The notes beneath the pieces are model-generated. The model ran no database searches. It was not told the origin of the DNA and saw nothing but the letters and a program-made list of their open reading frames with translations. The position numbers and the translations under genes were made by a program. Positions 34,167 through 42,356 of a stretch of DNA of 64,000 nt are shown one piece after another. The DNA is from CBDDEI01 sp965226775. Its GTDB lineage: Bacteria > Chloroflexota > Dehalococcoidia > SHYD01. Location: contig CBDDEI010000002.1 in the NCBI GenBank assembly GCA_965226775.1, positions 1,612,001 to 1,676,000 of the forward strand. Reading direction: 5' to 3'. How positions within the stretch are numbered: the stretch's first letter is position 1; every line of letters begins with the position of its first letter.

Positions 34167-35414
34167 CTAGTCGTAGCGGAGCGCCTGGATGGGATGGAGT
34201 GCCGCCGCGCGTGTGGCTGGGTAGATGCCGAAGAAAAGCCCCACCGCTGCGGATACTGTTATCGATAGCAATGCAATCTCCGGCGAGACTACCGTGTTCA
34301 GCGGTTGACCGTTGAGATCGATCCCGCTCAGCAGGCGCGAGATACCTACGCCAATAAGCAGGCCGATGCCTCCTCCGGCTAAACTGAGCACCGTTGCCTC
34401 CACGAGGAACTGCGCCAAAAGGTCGCTTCGTTTGGCGCCCACTGCCTTACGGATGCCGATCTCCCTGGTGCGCTCCGTTACGGATACCAGCATGATGTTC
34501 ATGATACCGATACCCCCCACTAACAGAGAGATGCCGGCAATGCTCCCCAGGAAGGCCGTGAACACGCCGGTTATCTGATTAAGGGTTTCCAACGTGTCTT
34601 CCTGACTTGTGATGGAAAAGTCATCCTCTTCACCATTGATGCGGTGTTGGTCCCGGAGAATGAAGGTGATCTCTTCCTTAGCCTGATCAATGAGGTCTTC
34701 GTCTGCTACCTGCACATTGATGGAGGACACCCGCTGGCCGCCCCGAGAAGAACGCTGGGAGCTTAACCGGGTCATGGCAGTGCTAATAGGCACCATCACT
34801 ACATCATCCTGACTACCAAAACCAGTCCCGCCCTTGCTCTCCAACACACCAGCCACCTTGAATTGCAACCGGCCAACTCGTACAGACTGCCCAACAGCGC
34901 CGCCGTCGGGGAAGAGGGTGTCGGCCACACTGCTGCCCAACACCAGCACGAGGGAACGGGCAATGACGTTTTGCCGAGTGATAAAGTCGCCCTCCGCAAC
35001 CTGATGGTTGCGGACATCAGCATACGTTTCTGTCACACCCGTAATGCGTGAATTCACGTTGATACCGCCGACCACTAGCTGGCTTGACGTGCGCAATTCC
35101 GGAGCGACCAGTGCGATAGAAGGAGCGAGGTTGGGGTCAGCCAGCGCCTCCGCGTCATCCAGGGTAAGCGTGGCCGCCGATCCCTGAGCCGAACGCACGC
35201 CGTTCTGTTGAGGCGCGCCCGGCCGCACAAAGACTAGATTGGTGCCCAACGAAGTGATGCGGGACGTAACGGTCGCCTGGGTACCGCTGCCGATAGACAT
35301 GAGCACAATAACCGCAGCCACGCCAATGACAATACCCAGCATCGTAAGAAAGGCGCGCAGCTTGTTGGCCTGTAAGGAATCGAATGCAATGCCCAATAAC
35401 ATGGTAACGTTCAT
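34167..35414 (-). CDS. MacB-like ABC transporter permease
   Basis: The 415-aa protein has one N-terminal helix (FLTMLGIVIGVAAVIVLMSIG), a periplasmic MacB-PCD domain (about residues 40-270), and three C-terminal helices with the FtsX-type block SVTERTREIGIRKAVGAKRSDL. This is the mechanotransmission permease class that works with MacA-like adaptors. The ORF is open further upstream, but ATG at 35414 overlaps the ATPase stop as ATGA and is the better start. It is the last transporter gene of the sigma-controlled unit. Confidence 0.93.
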   Translation of the reverse strand: MNVTMLLGIAFDSLQANKLRAFLTMLGIVIGVAAVIVLMSIGSGTQATVTSRITSLGTNLVFVRPGAPQQNGVRSAQGSAATLTLDDAEALADPNLAPSIALVAPELRTSSQLVVGGINVNSRITGVTETYADVRNHQVAEGDFITRQNVIARSLVLVLGSSVADTLFPDGGAVGQSVRVGRLQFKVAGVLESKGGTGFGSQDDVVMVPISTAMTRLSSQRSSRGGQRVSSINVQVADEDLIDQAKEEITFILRDQHRINGEEDDFSITSQEDTLETLNQITGVFTAFLGSIAGISLLVGGIGIMNIMLVSVTERTREIGIRKAVGAKRSDLLAQFLVEATVLSLAGGGIGLLIGVGISRLLSGIDLNGQPLNTVVSPEIALLSITVSAAVGLFFGIYPATRAAALHPIQALRYD

Positions 35415-36172
35415 GGCGCCACTTCCTCCGCCTCTACGGCGCGCATGCCGGCAATGATCTCCGTGGCTTGCAGCGATTGGGACACCACTTCTACTTCCCG
35501 CACGGTGCCATCCCAAAGATGGATAATGCGGTTTGAGTGCATCGCCACGTTCTGCTCGTGAGTTACTACCACTACGGTCATGCCCTCTTCTCGGTTCAGC
35601 GATTGAAAGAGCTCTAATATGTCCTCGCTGGTGCGAGAGTCCAGCGCGCCCGTCGGCTCGTCTGCCAGGACGAGAGCAGGTTGGTTCACAATAGCACGGG
35701 CAATGGCCACGCGCTGCTGCTGGCCGCCGGAAAGCTCCATCGGCTTGTGTTGCACTCTATCTCCCAACCCAACGCGCTCCAGCGCCTGCATCGCCCGTTC
35801 CTTACGGTCGGTGATCCCTGCATAGACTAAAGGGAGCTCTACATTGCTCAGAGCCGTTGAGCGCGGCAACAAGTTGAAGCTTTGAAAGATAAAGCCGATC
35901 TTCCTGTTGCGGATAGTCGCCAGTTCATCATCGTTAAGTTGGCTAACATCAATGCCGTCCAGCTCATAGACGCCGCTGGAAGGGATATCCAAGCAGCCGA
36001 TGATATTCATGAGGGTTGATTTGCCGGAGCCAGACGGACCCATAATGGCTACTATCTCACCCTTCTCAACAACCATGTCCACGCCGCGTAACGCCGGCAC
36101 CTCCATATCGCCTATGCGGTACACCTTCTTAACGTCTTGAATACGCAGTGCAGCAACTTTGGGCTGTGTCAT
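35411..36172 (-). CDS. MacB/LolD-like ABC transporter ATPase
   Basis: The 253-aa nucleotide-binding protein has Walker A GPSGSGKST, the Q-loop in FIFQSFNLLPR, the signature LSGGQQQRVAIARAI, Walker B LVLADEPTGALD and the switch His in VVVTHEQNVA. LolD/MacB type is shown by GLDSRTS-like context and the partner permease. The adaptor gene ends 6 bases before it, and the permease overlaps its stop. Confidence 0.95.
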   Translation of the reverse strand: MTQPKVAALRIQDVKKVYRIGDMEVPALRGVDMVVEKGEIVAIMGPSGSGKSTLMNIIGCLDIPSSGVYELDGIDVSQLNDDELATIRNRKIGFIFQSFNLLPRSTALSNVELPLVYAGITDRKERAMQALERVGLGDRVQHKPMELSGGQQQRVAIARAIVNQPALVLADEPTGALDSRTSEDILELFQSLNREEGMTVVVVTHEQNVAMHSNRIIHLWDGTVREVEVVSQSLQATEIIAGMRAVEAEEVAP

Positions 36173-36178
36173 GCTGAC

Positions 36179-38530
36179 CTACCTAAACCTGCCGCTTGGC
36201 GCAAAACCACCCGACCTAAAAGTGCTTCCGCCCTGACTCGTAGAGGTCGCTGAACTTCGAGAACCCTCTATTAGGACGATATCGCCCTCCTGCAGACCCT
36301 CGCTAATCTCTGTGTTGGTGTCATCGCTTAAGCCAACGGTAACCACACGCGTCTCAGCCAGCCCGTTGATCAGCACTTGGACGGTGCGGTCTCTACCCGC
36401 CGACTTCAGAGCTCGGTTGGGCACCACCAGCACATCGCTCTGTTCCAAGTAGATAATCTCCACAATGGCGGTCATGCCCTGTCGCAGCTTGCTCATCAGG
36501 TTCTCCTGAATGCGCGCTGCAACTGCCGCACCGCCCTGCGCCCCTTGCGGGCGTTGCCTGGCGGTTGCGCCCTGCCCATCGCCACTGGCGCCTGGTTCCC
36601 TGCCCGGTCGAGCGCCCGAACCTCGGCCCTCACGCGAACGACCGGGAACCGCTCCTTGCGGGCGGGCGGCCCGTGCACCATCGCTCTGCCCGCCTATAGC
36701 AGGCCCCCGGATGCTTAACAGCACCGCGTAAGTCGCAACTCCCGACTCTATGGTAGCCTTGGGAGCAATAGTGATGACCTTGCCTTGGAACGGCACTGGG
36801 CTCACGGAATCAATTGTGACCAGCGCGGTGGCGTCCGTGCTGAGCTTGGCGACGTCTGTCTCGTCTACGCTGACCTCCACCTGCATCTCAGAAGGATCAA
36901 TGATAGACATGACCACCGTAGAGGCGCCAGCGCCCTGTCTGGTGCCCTGCGAGATGGACACAGCACTCATGATGCCGCCAAAGGGTGCGAAGAGGGTGGC
37001 CTTGTCCAGGTTCTGCTGGGCAAGATCCATGTCCAGTTTTGCCTTATCAACTGCTAGCTGTGACTTGGCAATGTCCTGCGCTGTGGAAGGTGACATGAGC
37101 TTTTCAAGTTGGGCTTCTGACTGCTGCACGTTCGCCCGCTGGCTTGCAAAGTCAACGTCTTTATAGGGTGTGCGAGTGTCTTCCAACTGCTTCTCAGCCT
37201 GGGCTACTGCGGCCTCCGCGCTAGCAATAGCTGAGACAGTGGGGTGAAGTAGCAGATCCAATCTCGCCTGCGCACTCTTTAAACTCGCCTCTGCGGAAAT
37301 CACCGAGGTCTCTGCTGATGCAATGTCCAGGGCCGTGGGCTGAAGCAACTGGTCTAGCTTCGCTTGACTACTCGTTAGGTTGGATTCTGCCTGCACAACT
37401 GCCCGCTGCTTTGCAGCCTTATCCGTCTCGGATGGATTGAAGAGTGTTTCCAGCCGCACTCTGGCGTTGATTAGACTCTCTCCCGCAGATTCAACACTTG
37501 CGGTAGCCGCTTCCATTTCCCTTGCGGTCACCCCTGCAGCTGGAGCATCGGCTTCTTTTTCCAGGCGTTGCACCTTTAGTAGAGCTATCAGCACCGCCTC
37601 TTCACCAAGCTTTAACTGCTCATCCACAGCGCTAAGGGACCTATCCCTTGCAAGCCGTTCTCTGGCCACCAAAAGTTCCCGGTACGCCTCGATGAGATCG
37701 AATACTTGTGGATCGCTGATCCCTCGACGCAAGGTTATCAAGCGTGCCTCAGCGTTAGACTGGGAGATCTCGGCGTTCTTGACCGCGGCTCTTGCTGAAG
37801 AGAGCGCTTCCTCGGTGGGAGTCAGCAGCTTCGCCTGCGCCTCTTTGGCCGCTTCCAGCGCCGAGCGGCTAGACTGCACCGCCGCCTCAACGGCCGCGAC
37901 ATCGGCGCGACTGGGGTTGCGGAGCTTATCCAACCGGATGGTCGCATTCTGCAGGTTCACACGCGCCGTGCTCACTGAGGCCTCAGCGGCCGCAATGTCG
38001 CCCTGCGGCGGCGACATCAACTGCTCAAGGCTGGCCTGCGCTTTCAGCAGATTCGCCTCTGCCGAGCGGATATCGGCAGCGTTGCCCTGGGCCAGTATCG
38101 TATTCAGACGTTCCTTTGCCGCGGCTAATCCTGCCTCAGAAGCTGCAATCTCCTCTGGCCTGGCTCCCGCCAGCAGCTCTTCTAAATTCAGCTCTGCGGT
38201 GCGCAGGTTCAGCTCCGTCTGCCTAAGGGAAAACTCCAAGGGTTCGGGGTCCAGCTTTGCCAGGGGCATCCCTTCCGTAACCGTGTCGCCAGTCTGGACA
38301 TGCACCGCTTCCACCACGCCGCTGGAGCTAAATGAAAGATCTGCCGTCCTGAGCGGCTTGATAGTGCCAGCGCCGGTGACCATCAAGCGCAGAGTGCCCT
38401 TTGCTACTGCAACCTCTTGCATCGGTACCACGACCTCGGCGCCGGCGTTCGCCTGGGAATACATGAAATACGCCCCGCCCAAGAGTAGCGCCGCGCCTCC
38501 AAAGCCCACGACCATCTTGCGAGAAAACAT
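36179..38530 (-). CDS. Very long MacA/HlyD-like membrane-fusion adaptor (783 aa)
   Basis: The protein begins with one membrane helix (MVVGFGGAALLLGGAYFMYS) and the MacA-type lipoyl half motif (VEAVHVQTGDTVTEGMPLAKLDPEPLEF split over the first 110 residues). It then has a coiled-coil region of some 400 residues, where MacA has about 100. At least eight similar units each start with a phrase such as LLQPTALDIASAE or LMSPPQGDIAAAE. The other lipoyl half (ATLFAPFGGIMSAV), the beta-barrel and the MP domain follow, interrupted by a Gly/Ala/Arg/Gln-rich insert of about 70 residues. AGGAG lies 7 bases before the ATG at 38530. It spans the envelope for the adjacent MacB-like pair. Confidence 0.88.
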   Translation of the reverse strand: MFSRKMVVGFGGAALLLGGAYFMYSQANAGAEVVVPMQEVAVAKGTLRLMVTGAGTIKPLRTADLSFSSSGVVEAVHVQTGDTVTEGMPLAKLDPEPLEFSLRQTELNLRTAELNLEELLAGARPEEIAASEAGLAAAKERLNTILAQGNAADIRSAEANLLKAQASLEQLMSPPQGDIAAAEASVSTARVNLQNATIRLDKLRNPSRADVAAVEAAVQSSRSALEAAKEAQAKLLTPTEEALSSARAAVKNAEISQSNAEARLITLRRGISDPQVFDLIEAYRELLVARERLARDRSLSAVDEQLKLGEEAVLIALLKVQRLEKEADAPAAGVTAREMEAATASVESAGESLINARVRLETLFNPSETDKAAKQRAVVQAESNLTSSQAKLDQLLQPTALDIASAETSVISAEASLKSAQARLDLLLHPTVSAIASAEAAVAQAEKQLEDTRTPYKDVDFASQRANVQQSEAQLEKLMSPSTAQDIAKSQLAVDKAKLDMDLAQQNLDKATLFAPFGGIMSAVSISQGTRQGAGASTVVMSIIDPSEMQVEVSVDETDVAKLSTDATALVTIDSVSPVPFQGKVITIAPKATIESGVATYAVLLSIRGPAIGGQSDGARAARPQGAVPGRSREGRGSGARPGREPGASGDGQGATARQRPQGAQGGAAVAARIQENLMSKLRQGMTAIVEIIYLEQSDVLVVPNRALKSAGRDRTVQVLINGLAETRVVTVGLSDDTNTEISEGLQEGDIVLIEGSRSSATSTSQGGSTFRSGGFAPSGRFR

Positions 38531-38534
38531 GCCC

Positions 38535-39413
38535 TTACTCCTGTAGCGGTAGTAGCGACCAAGGCTCACCACTCCCTGCCTTGGTCATTAGAAATGCGCC
38601 GAACCCTAAGGAAGTAAGGGTAAGGATAATCGGCCAGCCCGCAACTGGCAGCAGACCCAACGGAAAGACCAACGCCATGCCTAATACGATATCTAAAACG
38701 GGCGAGGGCAAAGACAACGCTAGTTTTGTTCGTAGCCACCTGCCTAGCGCAAAGATGACGCTCACAAAGCCAAAGAGCGTTGCGGCAGCTACTATCAGCA
38801 CCACGACTGCCGCAAAGGGGATGGCCGTAACCATCGTCATGAGGATGAAGACCAGGAGCAGGCTAAACCCGTACCCCAAAAGCCCCACTAACGTCAAGAG
38901 GGCCAGGTTACGCCAGGAGAAGTAGAGGGATTGTTGGAGTGTGTGCAAGCGCATCGGCGCAATGAATGCGGTGATTGCGCCAACGGTGATCAGGGCGCAT
39001 AGCCCTAAGAACATCATTCCTAGACCGTTGAAGCCTGTGGGGTAGACACCAAAGGGCGTGAGTACGGCCGGCATTCCGGGTTTAGGTGGTGGAGCAATCT
39101 CGTACCTCCTACGGAAGTCGTTGTCCGAATGAACTCGGGTGCGCGCAAGGGACAGCGTGGCAGGCGGAAACGCCCTAAAAGCCGAAGTCTCAACAAAAAA
39201 GCCGACTTGATCCATCTCTCGACGCACAACAGTGCGCACGCGCTGCTCAAAACGGCTCTCTCCCGCAGAAACGGCTAGAACCGGGTTAACCCAGGGTTGC
39301 GGTAATTCAGACTCAGCGGAGGAAGTAACTGCGGGAACCCCGAAGGCGATTGCGGTGGCGCTCAATAGGTTCATGGCTCCCAGGAACGCTATCCCAATCC
39401 ATGACCGTGCCAT
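38535..39413 (-). CDS. Membrane protein of unknown function (292 aa)
   Basis: An N-terminal signal helix (residues 5-25) is followed by about 100 soluble, probably extracytoplasmic residues, then four C-terminal helices with LGMMFLGLCALITVGAITAF as the first. I cannot name the family. The gap of 4 bases to the adaptor and 6 bases to the anti-sigma gene place it firmly in the sigma-MacAB unit. A role in sensing or in assembling the exporter is a reasonable guess only. Confidence 0.65.
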   Translation of the reverse strand: MARSWIGIAFLGAMNLLSATAIAFGVPAVTSSAESELPQPWVNPVLAVSAGESRFEQRVRTVVRREMDQVGFFVETSAFRAFPPATLSLARTRVHSDNDFRRRYEIAPPPKPGMPAVLTPFGVYPTGFNGLGMMFLGLCALITVGAITAFIAPMRLHTLQQSLYFSWRNLALLTLVGLLGYGFSLLLVFILMTMVTAIPFAAVVVLIVAAATLFGFVSVIFALGRWLRTKLALSLPSPVLDIVLGMALVFPLGLLPVAGWPIILTLTSLGFGAFLMTKAGSGEPWSLLPLQE

Positions 39414-39419
39414 CTCTGT

Positions 39420-39938
39420 TTAGACCGGACGCTCTCTATAGTTGACGCCCTGGTAACGCATGATGAGCTGCAGCAGCGCAACAGAACAGGCGGTGAACAT
39501 GAGCCCAATTCCGGCAATAAAGGATACCTCTGCGGTAAGCGCCATCGCGAGGGCGCTATCCACTACGCCAAGGAAGCCGTCCACATCCAGCGCGGTAAGG
39601 AAGGCCGGAACCTGTATGTTAGATGTGAGTGCAAAGAAAAAGCCCACTAAGGCGACGACCACTACTGCAGCGTGGGACACAGACCGCAGGACTTGCCCCG
39701 TACGCTGGGAGCGGCTGTGATGCGCCAAGACCTGGGTCATGGTATTGGTATAGACCTGCTTGGGTGTGACCACGCGCTCCAGGCTTTCCAGCCCCAGGAA
39801 GCTGCGCTCTAGCAGCAAGAACTCGGAACGGCAATCCGGACACTCAGCAACATGCTGCTCGAGCGTCCTTGCCTCCACCTGCTCTAGCTGGTGGTCAAGG
39901 TAAAGGTGTAGTAGTTGCTTCGCTGCGGTGCAGTTCAT
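39420..39938 (-). CDS. Anti-sigma factor with zf-HC2 domain
   Basis: The 172-aa protein begins with a zinc anti-sigma domain: MNC, then HVAECPDCRSE giving the His-x3-Cys-x2-Cys ligands. This is followed by a linker and two membrane helices (around residues 95-112 and 140-162). It would hold the upstream ECF sigma factor at the membrane until a signal arrives. The frame opens with a TTG at 39950, but the ATG at 39938 places the zinc domain correctly. It overlaps the sigma gene by 44 bases, which ensures coupled synthesis. Confidence 0.88.
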   Translation of the reverse strand: MNCTAAKQLLHLYLDHQLEQVEARTLEQHVAECPDCRSEFLLLERSFLGLESLERVVTPKQVYTNTMTQVLAHHSRSQRTGQVLRSVSHAAVVVVALVGFFFALTSNIQVPAFLTALDVDGFLGVVDSALAMALTAEVSFIAGIGLMFTACSVALLQLIMRYQGVNYRERPV

Positions 39939-40491
39939 GAGCGGTATCAATAATCCCGTTGGACCGGAGTTTTTCCATCAGTTGGAGACGAGCCCGATGC
40001 AATCGCACCTTAACCGTTCCCAAGGGCACTCCCAGCGCCTGTGCCATCTCGTCATAGGAGAGCTCTTCTATGTGCCGCATCAAGAGGACCGCTCGGTAGG
40101 CTTCGGGCAAGGTCATGAGCACGCCGCCCACCTGATGCTGCAGCTCTTTGAGCTCCGCCGCGCGGTCAGGAGAGATCCCCTCGTCCCGCACCGGCGCTTC
40201 GTCTTCTAGCGCGACGGTCTGTTTGCGCGCCCGCAGGTGGTTGATCGCCACATTGGTTGCGATCTTGTACATCCACGGACGGAAGGGCGCGCCCTCCCTA
40301 AAGCGGTGGAGAGCCTTGTAAACCCGCAGGAAGACCTCCTGCGTCAGGTCTGCGGCGTCTTCCCGGTTGCCTATCATCCGGTACAGGTAGTTGTGCACCG
40401 AGTCCTGATAGCGAAGCATAAGCTCCGCAAAGGCAGCCGGCTCGTTCTTCGCTTGTTCAACCAGCGCATAGTCTAGGTTGACCATTGACAT
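39895..40491 (-). CDS. ECF (group IV) RNA polymerase sigma factor
   Basis: The 198-aa protein has sigma region 2 (YLYRMIGNREDAADLTQEVFLRVYK, split over 25 residues, plus FRPWMYKIATNVAINHLRARK for the -10 contact) and region 4 (LPEAYRAVLLMRHIEELSYD, then GVPLGTVKVRLHRAR for the -35 contact). The anti-sigma gene overlaps its end. It probably drives its own operon: sigma, anti-sigma, membrane protein, adaptor, ATPase, permease. I could not fix the autoregulatory promoter upstream. Confidence 0.93.
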   Translation of the reverse strand: MSMVNLDYALVEQAKNEPAAFAELMLRYQDSVHNYLYRMIGNREDAADLTQEVFLRVYKALHRFREGAPFRPWMYKIATNVAINHLRARKQTVALEDEAPVRDEGISPDRAAELKELQHQVGGVLMTLPEAYRAVLLMRHIEELSYDEMAQALGVPLGTVKVRLHRARLQLMEKLRSNGIIDTAHELHRSEATTTPLP

Positions 40492-40557
40492 AGGTTTACT
40501 CAGCCTCCTATGTCCCGATACAGTCCTGCTCTAAGAAAGGTTTCACCAGGTTGCTCA

Positions 40558-40974
40558 TTACTCAGCGATTTCGATTGGTTCTTCCTGGATACGCCGGGCT
40601 TCTTCATCGATGCGATACGCCCGTATCTCCGGGAGTTGCGGGTCCTGCAACGACACGAGCAAATACACGGCATCCGGGCCAAGGTGCGCCTCATTCACAT
40701 CAGTGGGCGAAGGGTACGCCTCGGAGTGGGTATGGGAGTGGTAGTTGCCCATCACCGACCGCGGCTCGTCGCCCCACTCAATAAGCTGGAACAGACGCAG
40801 CAGCTCCTTGCTGTCAATGAAGTAGCGGTACGGGCTATGGGCTGCATTTTCGGCAGGATAGACCGCTTCCAGTACGCCGTCGCTGCCGGCCAGTAGGCCG
40901 CAGCATTCGTCGGGGTTCTCCCGCAAGGCGTGCTCGATGATCTGGTCGGCTAGCGGCTTAGGTAAACGGAACAC
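40558..40974 (-). CDS. JAMM-family metalloprotease, Mec-type
   Basis: The 138-aa protein has a complete JAMM zinc site: Glu in NPDECCGLLAGSD, then HSHTHSEAYPSPTDVNEA, giving His-x-His-x7-Ser-x2-Asp. In Mycobacterium tuberculosis the related Mec releases cysteine from the CysO-cysteine adduct; in Pseudomonas QbsD trims the tail of the carrier QbsE. All three carrier proteins in the neighbouring island have residues after the terminal Gly-Gly, so a trimming role fits. It has a GTG start with AGGA 4 bases upstream. A terminator hairpin separates it from the TusA-like gene. The sigma gene starts 67 bases after it. Confidence 0.9.
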   Translation of the reverse strand: MFRLPKPLADQIIEHALRENPDECCGLLAGSDGVLEAVYPAENAAHSPYRYFIDSKELLRLFQLIEWGDEPRSVMGNYHSHTHSEAYPSPTDVNEAHLGPDAVYLLVSLQDPQLPEIRAYRIDEEARRIQEEPIEIAE

Positions 40975-41067
40975 GGCATCCTACGCCCCCTTCTTCTCTG
41001 GCTGTAGCTACTTTGCCCGCGGCTCACGACGATGGTACAAACACTTCGCAGAAGCCGTCAGCGAGCA

Positions 41068-41100
41068 AAGGTGGTAGATAGTATCCCTATCTACCACCTT
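41068..41100 (-). terminator. Terminator of the cysteine operon
   Basis: AAGGTGGTAGATAG (41068-41081) is perfectly complementary to CTATCTACCACCTT (41087-41100) with a 5-base loop: a 14-bp stem. On the minus strand it is followed by TTTG. It lies 108 bases after the TusA-like stop. Confidence 0.7.
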
Positions 41101-41207
41101 CTACTTTCCATTCCAAATGACCGGATTGCTGGTTCAAGTTACCGCTGCGGCGCACTCCGAAAGGAGTAACACAGAGAGCAGCGGGATAACGCTGGAGTGT
41201 ACGTTGC

Positions 41208-41486
41208 TTAGTCGTGGACCTTGCGGACGGCGACTATCCAGTCGGTCTCAGAGACCGGCTCCACACCGACGATCTCCTGCCCCTCGTTATTGAAGCTGCG
41301 GGGGCAGTTGTCTACCGCCGGCAGGTGGTCCAGGACGATGCGCAGTACTTGACCCACATCCATGTCCTCCAAGGCCAGCTTGGACTTGACGAAGGTGTAG
41401 GGGCAGATCTCCCCCCGCAGGTCTATCTCATCATCAACCTTCACCTCAGGTGCGAGGGGCCGTACAGTCAGATCGAGCTCAGTCAT
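41208..41486 (-). CDS. TusA-family sulfur-carrier protein
   Basis: TusA-type proteins carry persulfide sulfur on a single cysteine. The 92-aa product has IDLRGEICPYTFVKSKLALE, the family motif with the reactive Cys in CPYT (the usual form is CPxP), and a following beta-alpha-beta fold. AAGGAGG lies 6 bases before the ATG. It follows the rhodanese gene by 32 bases, so the two could pass sulfur between them. Confidence 0.88.
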   Translation of the reverse strand: MTELDLTVRPLAPEVKVDDEIDLRGEICPYTFVKSKLALEDMDVGQVLRIVLDHLPAVDNCPRSFNNEGQEIVGVEPVSETDWIVAVRKVHD

Positions 41487-41518
41487 GATATGCCTCCTTC
41501 AGTGTGCTCGCTAGCCGC

Positions 41519-42334
41519 CTACTCCACGGGCATTGAGGGGTCGTTGCCCCAATCTCCCCAGGAGCCTGAATAATTGCGTACGTTATCAAAACCCATAAGC
41601 CGGAGCGTAAAGTAGAGATGGGACGAGCGTGCCCCGCTCTGGCAGTAGGTGATAAGCTCGTTGTCTGGCGTTGCGCCGGTTGCGCCGATAAGCGCACCGA
41701 TCTCGTCAGCATCCTTGAACATCGGCACTCGCTCAGGCCGCACGTTGTTAGACCACTCCAAAGACTTTGCGCCGGGGATGTGTCCACCTCGCGCCGCCTG
41801 CGCTACTGCGCCCGTGTACTCATCTGTAGAGCGCGCATCCAGCAGCACCGTACCCGCCTTGCCTAGCCGCTCATGCACGTCCGACTTGTTGGCGATACGT
41901 TCTGCAACAGGGTTGGCGGCGTACTCCTTCTTCTCGAACTCAGCAAGGTCACGCGCCAGCTCGTGCTGCCCGGTTACCCAGCCAGCCAGCCCGCCGTTTA
42001 GCACCGCCTTCCGCTCATGACCATAGTGGTCAAAGACCCAGAAAGCCCGTGCTCCCATCAGCGAAGGGCCGTCGTCATAGAAGACGAGCAAGTCGTCGTT
42101 GCCAATGCCCAAGTTGCCCACCATAGCGCTGAAGCGATCCGGCGGCAACAGCGCGCCCGTTCGGGAGGTGGGATCGTCCAGCCTAGCCACGGGCAGGTTG
42201 ATGGCGTTGCGAAGGTGCCCCTCGGCAAAGCGCCCAGCGCCGCGGGTATCAATTACCCGCACGTCTGGCTCATCAAGGATAGCCGCCAGCTCTTCAGGGC
42301 TCAACAATAAATCTTTTCTTGGATAGTCTGCCAC
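41519..42334 (-). CDS. Two-domain rhodanese sulfurtransferase
   Basis: Rhodaneses transfer sulfane sulfur through a cysteine persulfide. The 271-aa protein has an inactive first domain (VIDTRGAGRFAEGHLRNAIN) and an active second domain (LLDARSTDEYTG, GHIPGAKSLEW, and the active-site loop YCQSGARSSH). The frame opens with a TTG at 42340, while AAAGGAG is better spaced (9 bases) for the GTG at 42334. Its position between cysM and tusA suggests that it provides sulfur for forming carrier thiocarboxylates, alongside MoeB. Confidence 0.92.
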   Translation of the reverse strand: MADYPRKDLLLSPEELAAILDEPDVRVIDTRGAGRFAEGHLRNAINLPVARLDDPTSRTGALLPPDRFSAMVGNLGIGNDDLLVFYDDGPSLMGARAFWVFDHYGHERKAVLNGGLAGWVTGQHELARDLAEFEKKEYAANPVAERIANKSDVHERLGKAGTVLLDARSTDEYTGAVAQAARGGHIPGAKSLEWSNNVRPERVPMFKDADEIGALIGATGATPDNELITYCQSGARSSHLYFTLRLMGFDNVRNYSGSWGDWGNDPSMPVE

Positions 42335-42356
42335 GCTCAAATGCTCCTTTGAGGAG

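Noticed and set aside
36496..36681. Frameshift suspected in the Gly/Ala/Arg-rich part of the adaptor
   Set aside because: The main frame is continuous through it and the neighbouring conserved parts are in the same frame, so it is treated as a disordered insert.
37380..38546. 388-codon Ser-rich plus-strand ORF opposite the adaptor coiled coil
   Set aside because: Reverse image of a repetitive Ala/Glu/Gln coding sequence; no signal or domain.
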